A DNA stretch of 64,000 bases from NCBI RefSeq assembly GCF_000760935.2, contig NZ_CP049744.1, positions 4,557,501 to 4,621,500 of the forward strand, given 5' to 3'. Both the position numbers and the translations under genes were made by a program. Shown piece by piece: positions 16,519 to 26,006 of the stretch (position 1 is the stretch's first letter; each line of letters begins with the position of its first letter). Source of the stretch: Rhodococcoides fascians A25f (GTDB taxonomy: Bacteria > Actinomycetota > Actinomycetes > Mycobacteriales > Mycobacteriaceae). The notes beneath the pieces are model-generated. The model worked only from the letters and a program-made list of their open reading frames with translations, searched no databases and was not told where the DNA came from.

Positions 16519-19132
16519 GAGGTCGCTCCCAACTCGCCGCACAATGGACGGTTCCGTCTGCGGTAACCCATAACGGCACGGCGTGGTCACCACTGACGTC
16601 CCCGGTCGATCGGACCACCAGTTCCCGGTGCACCACCACCCCTCCTGATGGCAGCGGCAATCCCATTACTGCACAGGCCAATACCGCTCCAGGTTCGCGG
16701 TCCCAGGAGCTGACACGTCCGACTCCGAGCACTTCTCCGCTGATCGCCTCCGACGCAGGCCTGATGTCGAGAACGTCCGCCAGAGCGGCCGCGGTGGAGA
16801 TGTCCGAGAGAACTGCAACCTCCGGCGGTACGACGCTTGCCAGCCACGGCGTGTCGATCACCAACGCGTCCGACGCGTCGATGACTGCTCCGCCGAGAGT
16901 GCGAACTCGATCCGGTGGATCGATGTCGGCGACGTCGATGCGCCCGTCGACAACCGCGGTCGCGATCAGCGTGTGGGTACGTGCGATCACCGCGGGACTC
17001 GGATGCCGCTGCGGATCCGACAGAGCCTGCAGCAGTACACGAGCTGTCTCGACGCTCTCGCACTTCGGCGCAGCGAGCACCGCCTCCAGCTCGTCGGCGC
17101 GCGGGTGATCCAGCGGATCGAGCAGGCCTGCGAAAGTCTCGTCGGACGGCGCACGGAACGCACTCAGGGGCACCCTCTGCATTCGCGCATGACGCCTGAG
17201 CCACCACGCGGTGTAGCCGTCCCGATCGGTCAGAGCCGCACGGGTATTGGGATCGTCGAGCAGAACGGTCAAGGCCTCGGACCAGGCGTCCGACCGAACG
17301 AGATCGAGATCTCGGACTGCGAGCAGCGTGTCCGGTTCCGCGGACAGGCCGGACCACCACGCAGGCTCGTCGTCGAGGTCGTGATCCGGCCCGGTCGGCA
17401 GCTCGTCGCGTACCACCGAGAAACCCCACCCGACGCCCACCGCACGCAGAGCCCGCTCACCGAACCTCGTCACCACCGCAGGCGCGAGTACGCCGAACGG
17501 TGAATCCTGCACCAGCAGATCCGCCAACGGCGCTCCGGGAAGCAACAATTCGTCGGCACTGCGCAGCTCGCCGTGCTCGTCTTCGAGTGGCAGGCCACCG
17601 ATCCAGCCAGGCAGCCCACCCGCCTCCGCAGCCAGGGCGAGAACGGCATTCACCAAAGTCTCGACGTCGTCGTGGCTGTCCCAGTCGAGATCGTCGAGTG
17701 CCGCCTCGAGGGCCGGGTCCGTCAGCAATTCGAATGCGGTTGCCGCGCGGGCACCGAGCCGCGTCAGCAGCGGACTCACTGCATCCGGATGCACCAGACG
17801 CACCCAGGTCACCGCTGTCGAGGCGTCGGAGCCGATCACCGTTGTTCGCGCACCGGTCACCGTGCGGCCGTCTGCCAGCGGAACAGGCAGGGCAGCAAGC
17901 TCTTCCGCAGCAACACCGTCGACGACGAGGGGTGTCAACGCGTCGTACAGCTGCTGCCACCACCGCGGCTCGCGATCCAGACCACCGAGCATCTCCGCCA
18001 GCCCGGCCGATCCGATCCGGTGCACCCCCACTGCCGAGAGCGCCGACGCGTGGCGCGCTCCCGACAGCGTCGCATCGACCAGATCGGGTACGACGTCGAT
18101 CAGCACCGAAGCGAGTTCCTCGGAGGCGTCCGCGACGACATTCGACCGCTCGGGCACGAGGTTGCGTCCGCGCGCACCGGGAAGCCATGGTGCGCTGGAC
18201 AATCGGCGGAAGATCAGCTCTCGCAACTGCCCATCGACCTCGCTTCGAGCGAATCCGACCTCGGGCACGAACGGCACCCGCGACGACGCAGGAAGTGACG
18301 CCACGAAATCCGCGTACCCGCGTGCCACCGCATCGAACGAGACACCCGGCAGCACGCGCCGCCGGTCCGGCTGCATCGGCACATCGGCAATCACCAACGC
18401 GGGCAACGACAACAGCTCGTCCGATCGGGTGGGAGCCCGCAACACGTCGGGTGACGCAGGAACGGGTAGACCGTCGACAACGGGAGCCAGCCAGCGCGCG
18501 GCAGGGGTGGTGAACTGTCGCCATGTTCGCGATCCGATCGCGATGTCGGCACTCCGGGCGTCGAGTGCTGTTCTGACGCAGTCGATCACAACGCCCTCGA
18601 TCTCGATCGAGTCCAGCGCTTCGAGTTCGAGAAGCAAATCCACGGCCTCGTCCGCATATCCGGAGCCAAAGGACTCCGCGTCCGGATCCGTTCGCGGCGT
18701 CAACACGATCTCGGTGTCGAACCCCGCACCGGGCGGTTCCGCCACCGGCCACGCCAACCTCAGTACCGGCACACCCGCCTCGGGCATGGCCATGCCGCGC
18801 TCGCGCAGCGCAGCCGAGGTGCGCCGCGCACTGAACAGCACACCGCCGCCCAGCGATCGCACCTCGATCTCGTCGGACACCGAGCGCACCGCGGTGAAAC
18901 CGACTCCGAACTGCCCGACGCCTCCATCTGCAGCAGTCTTGGCCGACGCTCTCAGGGCCGTCAGTGCATGTACACCCGAAACATCGAGCGCAGCACCGGT
19001 ATTGGCGATGTGAATGGAACCGGCGTCGTCGGTCCACACGGCCAATCGACCCGACACACCCGCCCGCGACGCCGCGTCTGCAGCGTTCTGCGCGAGCTCG
19101 GTCAAGAGCCGGTCGCGGTAGCCTCCGCGCAC
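16508..19132 (-). CDS. Hsp90-like ATPase (sacsin N-terminal type), non-canonical start likely upstream
   Basis: 874 residues are read from the first canonical start, GTG 19132. The N-terminal Bergerat (GHKL) ATP fold is clear: the N box TELAQNAADAA (about 10-20), the DDAGSIHIANTG segment in place of DxGxG, and GGVGQFGVGFTAVRSVSDEIE (about 69-88) as the second glycine motif. The remaining 650 residues are large, acidic and leucine-rich, without an Hsp90 middle-domain signature. The family is annotated in actinobacteria as a sacsin-like ATP-binding protein of unknown role. Coding-quality sequence continues about 35 codons upstream without an ATG, GTG or TTG, ending in a CTG that overlaps the upstream stop, so the true protein is probably about 909 residues. 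It follows a DUF3027 gene and precedes the PAP2 gene. Confidence 0.85.
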   Translation of the reverse strand: MRGGYRDRLLTELAQNAADAASRAGVSGRLAVWTDDAGSIHIANTGAALDVSGVHALTALRASAKTAADGGVGQFGVGFTAVRSVSDEIEVRSLGGGVLFSARRTSAALRERGMAMPEAGVPVLRLAWPVAEPPGAGFDTEIVLTPRTDPDAESFGSGYADEAVDLLLELEALDSIEIEGVVIDCVRTALDARSADIAIGSRTWRQFTTPAARWLAPVVDGLPVPASPDVLRAPTRSDELLSLPALVIADVPMQPDRRRVLPGVSFDAVARGYADFVASLPASSRVPFVPEVGFARSEVDGQLRELIFRRLSSAPWLPGARGRNLVPERSNVVADASEELASVLIDVVPDLVDATLSGARHASALSAVGVHRIGSAGLAEMLGGLDREPRWWQQLYDALTPLVVDGVAAEELAALPVPLADGRTVTGARTTVIGSDASTAVTWVRLVHPDAVSPLLTRLGARAATAFELLTDPALEAALDDLDWDSHDDVETLVNAVLALAAEAGGLPGWIGGLPLEDEHGELRSADELLLPGAPLADLLVQDSPFGVLAPAVVTRFGERALRAVGVGWGFSVVRDELPTGPDHDLDDEPAWWSGLSAEPDTLLAVRDLDLVRSDAWSEALTVLLDDPNTRAALTDRDGYTAWWLRRHARMQRVPLSAFRAPSDETFAGLLDPLDHPRADELEAVLAAPKCESVETARVLLQALSDPQRHPSPAVIARTHTLIATAVVDGRIDVADIDPPDRVRTLGGAVIDASDALVIDTPWLASVVPPEVAVLSDISTAAALADVLDIRPASEAISGEVLGVGRVSSWDREPGAVLACAVMGLPLPSGGVVVHRELVVRSTGDVSGDHAVPLWVTADGTVHCAASWERPRGL

Positions 19133-19233
19133 CAGATCCGACTCGGACGCCGAATCCTCACGAAGCCGCGTGGGCGACGAGGCCCAGGCCGCGAGAATCG
19201 ACTCGCGCAGCGACCCGGTATCGAACGGGTCGA

Positions 19234-20250
19234 TCAGCTCGGAGATACCGAATCCTCTTCGTGCACAGTCTCATCGGCCGCCTCGGGTTCCGCCGACTCG
19301 CTCGATACCGGAGCCGTTTCACCGGCCGGTACCTCTGCTTCCCGAACTGCCTCCACCTGCACGGCCTCTGCCTCTGCCGGCGCTTCGGTTGCCTCGGTCG
19401 GTCCGTCGGACCCGTCCACACTGTCGGTGGTCTCGTCCGCAGAAACGGCCTCGAGCGGAAGACTTGTCTCGACCGGAGGCGTCGGCGCTACGGTGACGTC
19501 GAGAGCCGCGTCGTCGTACGGCTCGAATTGCGGTGATCCTGCTCCGGTGGGCAGTTCGGTATCGGAGTGCGCACCGCAGCCGTACTCGGCATGCACCACG
19601 CGCCCGTCGGCGGCGAATTCGTTGCCGCACACTCCGAATGCGGCAGACAACGATCCGGCGATGGGCAGGTAGAAGCCGCAGAGCCCACACGTCGACGGCG
19701 CAGCCTTGGCCATCTCGGCATCGGGACCGAAATCGCCGTCGTGCCAGCGTTGGGCGGCGTCGAGACGCCCTTCGAGGCTGGTGACCTTCGTTCGACCGAG
19801 ACCGATCTCGCCGGCAACGTCGTCGATGGCGGGATCACCGGAGCTGACGTAGCCCGGCACGAGTCGTGGGTCGTCCTGTCGCGGAGACAGCAGATCGCCA
19901 GGTCCCAGATCACCGGGACGGATACGTTCGTCCCAGGGCACCCAGGACGGTGCCACCAGAGCGTCGGGGCCCGGCAGCAGAACCAACTCGCTGACCGTGG
20001 CGCGGTCGGCGTCCTCCGGGGCCGCGACCACAACGGCCCACTGCCACCCTCGGTAGCCCTCGAGATCGCTGGCGAACCGGTGAGTGGCCGCGCTGGCGTC
20101 CTCGACGGTGACCCCGAGATACTCGCCGACACCTCCCTCTCCCAGGTCGAGCAGAGCCTGCCGCGCGAGGTCCACGGCATCGGCCAAGACGGGGCGGATG
20201 GAATCGAGCTCTGGAGAAGATACGAAACTCACACATTCAGTTTGCCGCAT
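19234..20250 (-). CDS. DUF3027 protein with Cys-rich motif
   Basis: 338 residues; GTG 20232 is an alternative start six codons in. The folded part (about 1-240) has LARQALLDLGEGGVGEYLG and YRGWQWAVVVAAPEDADRAT near the N terminus, and a four-cysteine stretch CGLCGFYLPIAGSLSAAFGVC at about 185-205 that may bind zinc or a metal cluster. The last 90 residues are acidic and low in complexity (Glu, Ala, Pro, Val repeats). This matches DUF3027, which in actinobacteria often neighbours DUF2771 and cold-shock genes. It is transcribed ahead of the Hsp90-like gene and the stop overlaps that gene's probable CTG start, implying joint production. Confidence 0.8.
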   Translation of the reverse strand: MRQTECVSFVSSPELDSIRPVLADAVDLARQALLDLGEGGVGEYLGVTVEDASAATHRFASDLEGYRGWQWAVVVAAPEDADRATVSELVLLPGPDALVAPSWVPWDERIRPGDLGPGDLLSPRQDDPRLVPGYVSSGDPAIDDVAGEIGLGRTKVTSLEGRLDAAQRWHDGDFGPDAEMAKAAPSTCGLCGFYLPIAGSLSAAFGVCGNEFAADGRVVHAEYGCGAHSDTELPTGAGSPQFEPYDDAALDVTVAPTPPVETSLPLEAVSADETTDSVDGSDGPTEATEAPAEAEAVQVEAVREAEVPAGETAPVSSESAEPEAADETVHEEDSVSPS

Positions 20251-20282
20251 CGACTCGGTGACGCCCAGTTCGGGCTGCCATC

Positions 20283-21155
20283 ATGGATGCAATGACCGTC
20301 CGCGCTCGCACCTTCGCCGCCGTCCTGACCTCTGCACTCGCGGTCACCGCGTGCTCGTCGACATCGGGATCGACGACCGCAGCTCCGACGACCTCGGACT
20401 CGGTGCCGACCCTGACTGCAGACGTCGTGCGCGAATACGACCGCGGCGACGACGCGTTCACTCAGGGATTCGAGATCGACGGTGACGTGCTCTACGAGGG
20501 CACCGGGCTGGAAGGCTCGTCGTTCGTCAGGCGCACCTCACTCGAGAACATGACCGAGCTGGAGCGGGTAGATCTGCCGTCCGACCTGTTCGGCGAAGGG
20601 ATCACCGTCGACGGGGACACCCTGTGGCAGATCACCTGGCAAGACGGAGTCGCCATCGCTCGCGACCGGGACACCCTGACCGAACAGCGTCGAGTGAACT
20701 ACGACGGCGAAGGCTGGGGACTCTGTACCGAGGGCCGCGGAACATCGGGTCGAGGAACACCCGACGACCGCCTCGTCATGAGCGACGGCACATCCACCCT
20801 GACCTTCCGCGACCCCACCTCTTTCGACGCAGTCGACACGGTGGACGTCACACTCGACGGCAATCCCGTGGAACGCCTCAACGAGCTCGAATGCGCCGAG
20901 GACGGCTCGATCTACGCCAATGTGTGGCAGACATTCGACATCATGCGCATCGACCCCGACACCGGGAAGGTGACAGCCGTCATCGACGGCACACCGCTGT
21001 GGAATTCGATGTCTGCCGCCGATCGAGGCGGAGCCGACGTCTTCAACGGCATCGCACAGATCCCGGGTACCGACCGATTCCTCGTGACCGGCAAATTCTG
21101 GCCCAAGATCTTCGAGGTGCGATTCACCGATACCGCGCCCGTAGGACAGAATTGA
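20283..21155 (+). CDS. Glutaminyl-peptide cyclotransferase-like lipoprotein
   Basis: 290 residues. A signal peptide ends in a lipobox (ALAVTAC, Cys about 24), followed by a Ser/Thr-rich linker, so it is a secreted lipoprotein. The remainder is a five-bladed propeller typical of the plant/bacterial QC family (Glu_cyclase_2): DRGDDAFTQGFEIDGDVLYE, the central blades with LFGEGITVDGDTLWQITWQ, GEGWGLCTEGR, LNELECAEDGSIYANVWQT and GGADVFNGIAQIPGTDRFLVTGK. These enzymes turn N-terminal glutamine into pyroglutamate on exported proteins. It lies 4 bp before the MFS gene, suggesting an operon with it and DUF2771. Confidence 0.88.
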   Translation: MDAMTVRARTFAAVLTSALAVTACSSTSGSTTAAPTTSDSVPTLTADVVREYDRGDDAFTQGFEIDGDVLYEGTGLEGSSFVRRTSLENMTELERVDLPSDLFGEGITVDGDTLWQITWQDGVAIARDRDTLTEQRRVNYDGEGWGLCTEGRGTSGRGTPDDRLVMSDGTSTLTFRDPTSFDAVDTVDVTLDGNPVERLNELECAEDGSIYANVWQTFDIMRIDPDTGKVTAVIDGTPLWNSMSAADRGGADVFNGIAQIPGTDRFLVTGKFWPKIFEVRFTDTAPVGQN

Positions 21156-21159
21156 CCCC

Positions 21160-22857
21160 GTGACCGATCCCCGTCTCCCCCACACCCCACCGGGTGCGGA
21201 CGACCCCGAACAGAACGGCGTGTCCGGTCACTCCGCAGGCTCCGCTCCTGATCACTCGGATCATCCGGGTCTGGCCAACTACCCGCCCGCACCTGCTCAC
21301 TCCGCCCGCGTTCCGAGTCGCCGCGAACCGCTGCCGCCGCTGCATCCGCCTCGAACCGAGAAGATCACCGCTCCGCGTGGCCGGACCGGCGCTCGCAAGC
21401 CCCCGCCGATGCCGAAGAAGCTGACCGTCACTCGCGTTGCCGCCATGCGCGGCCGCGAGCTCACCGGCAAGGGCATCGCGTCGTTCCAGCGAGCTGCGAA
21501 AGCCGACGGTGCGGACAAGTCCGGGCTGACGGCACTGACCTACGCGACCATGGCCAACTTCGCGTCGGACGCGGCGTTGGCGATCGCCTTGGCCAACACA
21601 CTGTTCTTCTCTGCGGCCACCGGTGAGGACAAGACCAAGGTCGCGCTCTATCTCGTCATCACCATCGCGCCGTTCGCGCTGATCGCACCGTTGATCGGGC
21701 CGCTGCTGGACCGCCTTCAACACGGTCGACGCATCGCGCTGGCCACATCGTTCGGGTTGCGCACCGTGCTGGCTGTAGTGCTGGTGTTCAACTTCGACAG
21801 TTGGGTGCTGTACCCCGCCGCGCTCGGCATGCTCGTACTCAGCAAGTCCTTTGCAGTCCTCAAGAGCGCGGTGACGCCGCGAGTGTTACCGCCGGAGATC
21901 GACCTCGTCCGCGTCAATTCTCGGCTCACCGTCTTCGGTCTGCTGGGTGGCACCATCGCGGCAGGGGCCGTCGCCGGCGGCATCGCGTTCTTCGCAGGCT
22001 CACCCGGCGCGCTGTGGTTCGTCGCCGCGATCACCGTGCTCGGCGGCTACCTCAGCATGCAGATCCCGTCCTGGGTCGAGATCACCGAGGGTGAAGTGCC
22101 TGCCACCCTGAGCTACCACGCCGACCAGCACAGCGGCAACGACTTCGCCGGAAGCAGTGCCCCGACGGAGAATCTGCGCCGCACGCCGCCGAGCAACACG
22201 AAGAACCGCAGACAGCCCCTGGGACGGGCCGTCATCGTGGGACTGTGGGGAAACGGCACCATCCGCATCCTCACTGGCTTCCTGACGCTCTACATCGCGT
22301 TCGTTGCAAAATCCCGCACCGAACACGAGCCGCTGCAGCAGGCCGCGATGCTCGGACTCGTCGGAGCCGCCGCCGGTCTCGGCAACTTCGCGGGCAACGC
22401 GCTCGGTGCCAGGATCAAGCTCGGCCGGCCGTCGTTGGTCGTCCTACGGTGCACCATCGCGGTGACGGTAGTGGCAGTCGTCGCTGCTATCACCGACAGC
22501 CTGCTCACCGCAGCCGTGGCAGCACTGGTGGCGTCGAGTGCCAGCGCGCTGGCCAAGGTCTCCCTCGACGCGTCGCTGCAGGCCGATCTGCCGCCGGAAT
22601 CGATCGCGTCGGGATTCGGCCGATCGGAAACCGTCATGCAGTTGTGCTGGGTTCTGGGCGGCACACTCGGGGTGCTGCTCCCCACCGAATACTGGCTCGG
22701 TTTCACCGTCGTGTCGGTGTTGCTTACGATCGGCCTCGTGCAGACCTTCCTCACCTACCGCGGCAGATCGCTCCTACCCGGCTTCGGCGGCAACCGCCCC
22801 GATCACGTCGAACAAGAAATGTCCGACGGCTCCTTCGGCGAAAACGTGACCAAGTGA
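21160..22857 (+). CDS. MFS transporter with long N-terminal extension (Rv0876c-like)
   Basis: 565 residues, GTG start. The first 110 residues are polar, rich in Pro, Ser, Arg and His and presumably cytosolic. About twelve helices follow, from LTYATMANFASDAALAIALA to VVSVLLTIGLVQTFLTYRG. A cytosolic loop of roughly 45 residues (about 320-360) separates the halves. From memory, M. tuberculosis Rv0876c is a similar 548-residue protein located beside Rv0877 (DUF2771), as here. Transport direction and substrate are unknown. The stop overlaps the DUF2771 start (GTGA), and the glutaminyl cyclase lies 4 bp upstream. Confidence 0.85.
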   Translation: MTDPRLPHTPPGADDPEQNGVSGHSAGSAPDHSDHPGLANYPPAPAHSARVPSRREPLPPLHPPRTEKITAPRGRTGARKPPPMPKKLTVTRVAAMRGRELTGKGIASFQRAAKADGADKSGLTALTYATMANFASDAALAIALANTLFFSAATGEDKTKVALYLVITIAPFALIAPLIGPLLDRLQHGRRIALATSFGLRTVLAVVLVFNFDSWVLYPAALGMLVLSKSFAVLKSAVTPRVLPPEIDLVRVNSRLTVFGLLGGTIAAGAVAGGIAFFAGSPGALWFVAAITVLGGYLSMQIPSWVEITEGEVPATLSYHADQHSGNDFAGSSAPTENLRRTPPSNTKNRRQPLGRAVIVGLWGNGTIRILTGFLTLYIAFVAKSRTEHEPLQQAAMLGLVGAAAGLGNFAGNALGARIKLGRPSLVVLRCTIAVTVVAVVAAITDSLLTAAVAALVASSASALAKVSLDASLQADLPPESIASGFGRSETVMQLCWVLGGTLGVLLPTEYWLGFTVVSVLLTIGLVQTFLTYRGRSLLPGFGGNRPDHVEQEMSDGSFGENVTK

Positions 22858-23366
22858 ATCTCGCTCCCCGCACCAAGAAGATCGCGGCGATCATCGTCGC
22901 CGGTCTCGTCGTCATCGCCGTCGCATTCGCTGCGGTGCTCGCCCTGCTGATCGGGAGAGCACCGGAGAAGGAACCGACCGTCACCGCGTACGCCAACGGT
23001 CGCGCCGTCGTGGTGGAGCCGTATCTGTACTGCGCTGTCAGCGACCCGCTGTGCACCAACGTCGGTGAGACCGCCGAGATTCAGGTGGGCAACGCCAGGA
23101 CGGTGCAGCTCTCGCTGCCCGCCCCCATCTACTCGGCCCCGTGGGTGCTCGCCGTGGTCTACGGCGACGACAGTGGCGACGTGGTGGAGAACACCGAGTT
23201 CAACGAGCCGGACACCAAGCTCAGCGTCACGGTTCCCACGAAGGACGACAGCAACCGGACGCTGCTCGGTATCGAGGTGCGCTTGCCCACCGGCATCATC
23301 GACACCGATACCAATCAGGAAGGGTTCGTCAGCCACGCCATCTGGTCGATCGGCACCCGCCCGTAG
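22854..23366 (+). CDS. DUF2771 membrane-anchored extracytoplasmic protein
   Basis: 170 residues from GTG 22854. One N-terminal membrane anchor (IAAIIVAGLVVIAVAFAAVL, about 8-28) is followed by an extracytoplasmic beta-rich domain containing PYLYCAVSDPLCTN, whose two cysteines could form a disulfide, and IYSAPWVLAVVYGDDSGD. The end FVSHAIWSIGT is conserved in the family as I remember it. Translational coupling to the MFS gene (GTGA overlap) suggests the two act together, perhaps as a transporter and its outer-face partner. Function unknown. It converges on the cold-shock gene with a 12-bp gap. Confidence 0.85.
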   Translation: MNLAPRTKKIAAIIVAGLVVIAVAFAAVLALLIGRAPEKEPTVTAYANGRAVVVEPYLYCAVSDPLCTNVGETAEIQVGNARTVQLSLPAPIYSAPWVLAVVYGDDSGDVVENTEFNEPDTKLSVTVPTKDDSNRTLLGIEVRLPTGIIDTDTNQEGFVSHAIWSIGTRP

Positions 23367-23378
23367 GTTCGGTGGATG

Positions 23379-23795
23379 TCAGCTGTCGAGCTCGCGGGCG
23401 ACGGCCCGAACGACCTCGGAGATTCGCTGCGCGATCTTGCGATCGGGGTACTTGCCTTTACGGAGTTCGGGCTGCACCGTCGCCTCGAGCAGTGTGATCA
23501 TGTCCTCGACCATCCCGTGCAGCTCGTCGGGTGTGTGCTTGCGCTCGACGGGCTCACGGCGGGTGCTGCCGGTGTTCTGCCGCACGGACGGTGCAGGCTC
23601 GAGCACCTTCAAGCTCAGCGCCTGTGGTCCACGACGGCCCGCTGCCATGCCGAACTCGACGCGCTGACCGGCTTTGAGGCCCTCGACGCCCTCCGGCAAC
23701 GCCGACGAACGCACGTAGACGTCCTCGCCTTCCTCCTGAGAGAGGAATCCGAATCCCTTGTCGACGTCGTACCACTTCACCTTGCCGGTCGGCAC
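23379..23795 (-). CDS. cspB: Cold-shock domain protein with C-terminal extension (CspB-like)
   Basis: 138 residues from GTG 23795 ([10 protein letters not shown]); a GTG three codons earlier is an alternative. The N-terminal cold-shock domain (1-66) has RNP1 as KGFGFL and a divergent RNP2 VYVRSS, both nucleic-acid binding. A charged extension of about 70 residues follows ([20 protein letters not shown] and onward), as in M. tuberculosis CspB (Rv0871, 135 aa, from memory). It is therefore a long cold-shock protein rather than a 67-residue CspA. Such proteins bind single-stranded RNA or DNA. It converges on DUF2771 and is divergent from the small membrane gene at 23984. Confidence 0.88.
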   Translation of the reverse strand: MPTGKVKWYDVDKGFGFLSQEEGEDVYVRSSALPEGVEGLKAGQRVEFGMAAGRRGPQALSLKVLEPAPSVRQNTGSTRREPVERKHTPDELHGMVEDMITLLEATVQPELRKGKYPDRKIAQRISEVVRAVARELDS

Positions 23796-23983
23796 TGAGC
23801 TCACCCGTTCATCTGTTGCTGTCGGTAGTTTCGTTGGTCGCGGGCCCGATGTTCGGACCTGCGGTCTGCACAAATTTCGCGTCCCACGAGAACGTAGGAC
23901 GCGAATACACCAGTCTAGCGCGGTGAGTACCGATGAAGCATTCGAGTTCTTCGCACCCCGCACTTCGCACTACCGTGGTGCAC

Positions 23984-24202
23984 GTGGACACACCGACCCG
24001 TAAGAGCAGCACCGTTCTGCTGCGCATCGCGCTCGCACTGTTCGCGATAGGCCTCGTCGCCATCGTCGCGATCCTGCTGTTTCCGATCTTCTCCGACTCC
24101 AAGCCCCCGCTGAGCCTGTATCTGACGGCCATGTTCTCGGCACCGGCCGGGTTCGTGCTGGCTTTGGTGTACGCGCTGGCGTCCGGACGGCGGGCTCGGT
24201 AG
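23984..24202 (+). CDS. Small two-helix membrane protein
   Basis: 72 residues from GTG 23984 (VDTPTRKSSTVLLRIALALF); GTGs at 23975 and 23978 or ATG 23933 are possible. Two helices: LLRIALALFAIGLVAIVAIL and FVLALVYALASG, then the basic end RRAR. The short outer loop is FPIFSDSKPPLSL. It resembles a class of small actinobacterial membrane proteins (Rv0879c-like from memory). It lies 3 bp before the YccF gene, probably the same operon. Confidence 0.65.
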   Translation: MDTPTRKSSTVLLRIALALFAIGLVAIVAILLFPIFSDSKPPLSLYLTAMFSAPAGFVLALVYALASGRRAR

Positions 24203-24205
24203 ATC

Positions 24206-24580
24206 ATGCGATTGATTCTGAACATCATCTGGCTGGTCTTCGGTGGGCTGTGGCTGGCCATCGGTTACTTCTTCGCCGGCCTTCTGCTGTGCATCCTGAT
24301 CGTGACCATCCCGTTCGGCATCGCGTCGTTCCGTATCGGTGTGTACGCGCTGTGGCCGTTCGGGTCGACCATCGTCGACAAGCCAGGATCCGGGTCCGGC
24401 GCGCTCGTCGGGAACGTGCTCTGGTTGATCCTCGCCGGCTGGTGGTTGGCGCTGACTCATGTGGTCACCGCTGTCGCCATGGCGATCACCATCATCGGCA
24501 TTCCACTCGCGATCGCGAACCTGAAGTTGATCCCCGTATCTCTGATGCCCCTCGGCAAAGACATCGTTGCCGTTCGGTGA
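24206..24580 (+). CDS. YccF-domain inner membrane protein
   Basis: 124 residues starting MRLILNIIWLVFGGLWLAIG, the YccF/DUF307 signature. The repeated pair IVTIPFGIASFRIG and ITIIGIPLAIANLKL shows the family's two similar halves, each with an IPFG/IPLA turn. Four hydrophobic segments are predicted. YccF proteins are widespread integral membrane proteins of unknown function. The ATG is 3 bp after the preceding membrane gene. It is followed by the long rpfA leader. Confidence 0.9.
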   Translation: MRLILNIIWLVFGGLWLAIGYFFAGLLLCILIVTIPFGIASFRIGVYALWPFGSTIVDKPGSGSGALVGNVLWLILAGWWLALTHVVTAVAMAITIIGIPLAIANLKLIPVSLMPLGKDIVAVR

Positions 24581-24603
24581 CTTTCCGGACGACTCTCACC
24601 TCC

Positions 24604-24619
24604 TGTGACTTCCATCACA
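24604..24619. promoter_or_regulatory. CRP/GlxR-type box upstream of rpfA
   Basis: TGTGACTTCCATCACA is an exact match to the TGTGA-N6-TCACA consensus of CRP-family regulators. In M. tuberculosis, CRP (Rv3676) is known to act on rpfA, so a cAMP-responsive input is expected here too. Confidence 0.8.
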
Positions 24620-24823
24620 TAACGCTGAGGTAACAGGCCGGCAACGGACCGGGGTTCACTGCCCGCAACGCCCACTAGCTGGGCGGACGCGAGAGGCCCG
24701 AAAGAGGTACGAAATGTGCTCGGGACGACGCCGCGAAATCGACAGTTACCAAATAGTGACGTAAGCCGGGAATTTCAGTACGGTCAGCAGCGGCCGGAAA
24801 GTTCGGCCGAACTCCGGTCCGCA

Positions 24824-25678
<855 letters not shown>

Positions 25679-25701
25679 GCGCCCGCGACGGTTCGCATCT
25701 C

Positions 25702-25744
25702 GTACGAAAAAAGCCCCCGACATCGTCGGGGGCTTTTTCGTACT
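25702..25744. terminator. Bidirectional terminator between rpfA and the convergent small gene
   Basis: A hairpin with arms GCCCCCGAC and GTCGGGGGC flanked by A- and T-runs (stem extends to GTACGAAAAA / TTTTTCGTAC). It ends transcription from both sides. Confidence 0.92.
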
Positions 25745-25756
25745 GCGTGGCCTTTG

Positions 25757-25945
25757 CTAGCGGTTGACCACGGTCACCGGGTGCGCGTAGGGCAGGTCTT
25801 CGACGGGCAGCGGGAACTCGGTGTCCTCGCCGAAGGGCGACAAGCCACCCGATCGAGCGGACGAGAGTTCGGTCACCGCGTGGTCACCGCGAGCGGTTTC
25901 CGGCCAGCCTGGATCGACATAGGGCTTCTTCGACTTGTTCACCAT
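25757..25945 (-). CDS. Short hydrophilic conserved protein, function unknown
   Basis: 62 residues from ATG 25945: [20 protein letters not shown], an acidic middle, and [16 protein letters not shown]. No membrane segment. The [11 protein letters not shown] opening looks conserved in actinobacteria and the position, divergent from the Rv0862c-like gene, fits M. tuberculosis Rv0863. A longer reading from 26041 adds a Cys-rich, unlikely N terminus. It shares the bidirectional terminator with rpfA. Confidence 0.65.
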   Translation of the reverse strand: MVNKSKKPYVDPGWPETARGDHAVTELSSARSGGLSPFGEDTEFPLPVEDLPYAHPVTVVNR

Positions 25946-26006
25946 GCGCCTATTTTGACACCTGCCCTGCGGCGAGCACCAGCCCAGGTCTCTAATCTGA
26001 TAGACG

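Noticed and set aside
17457-19037. 526-codon minus-strand frame within the Hsp90-like gene
   Set aside because: Arg/Cys-rich out-of-frame shadow; the other frame has intact GHKL motifs.
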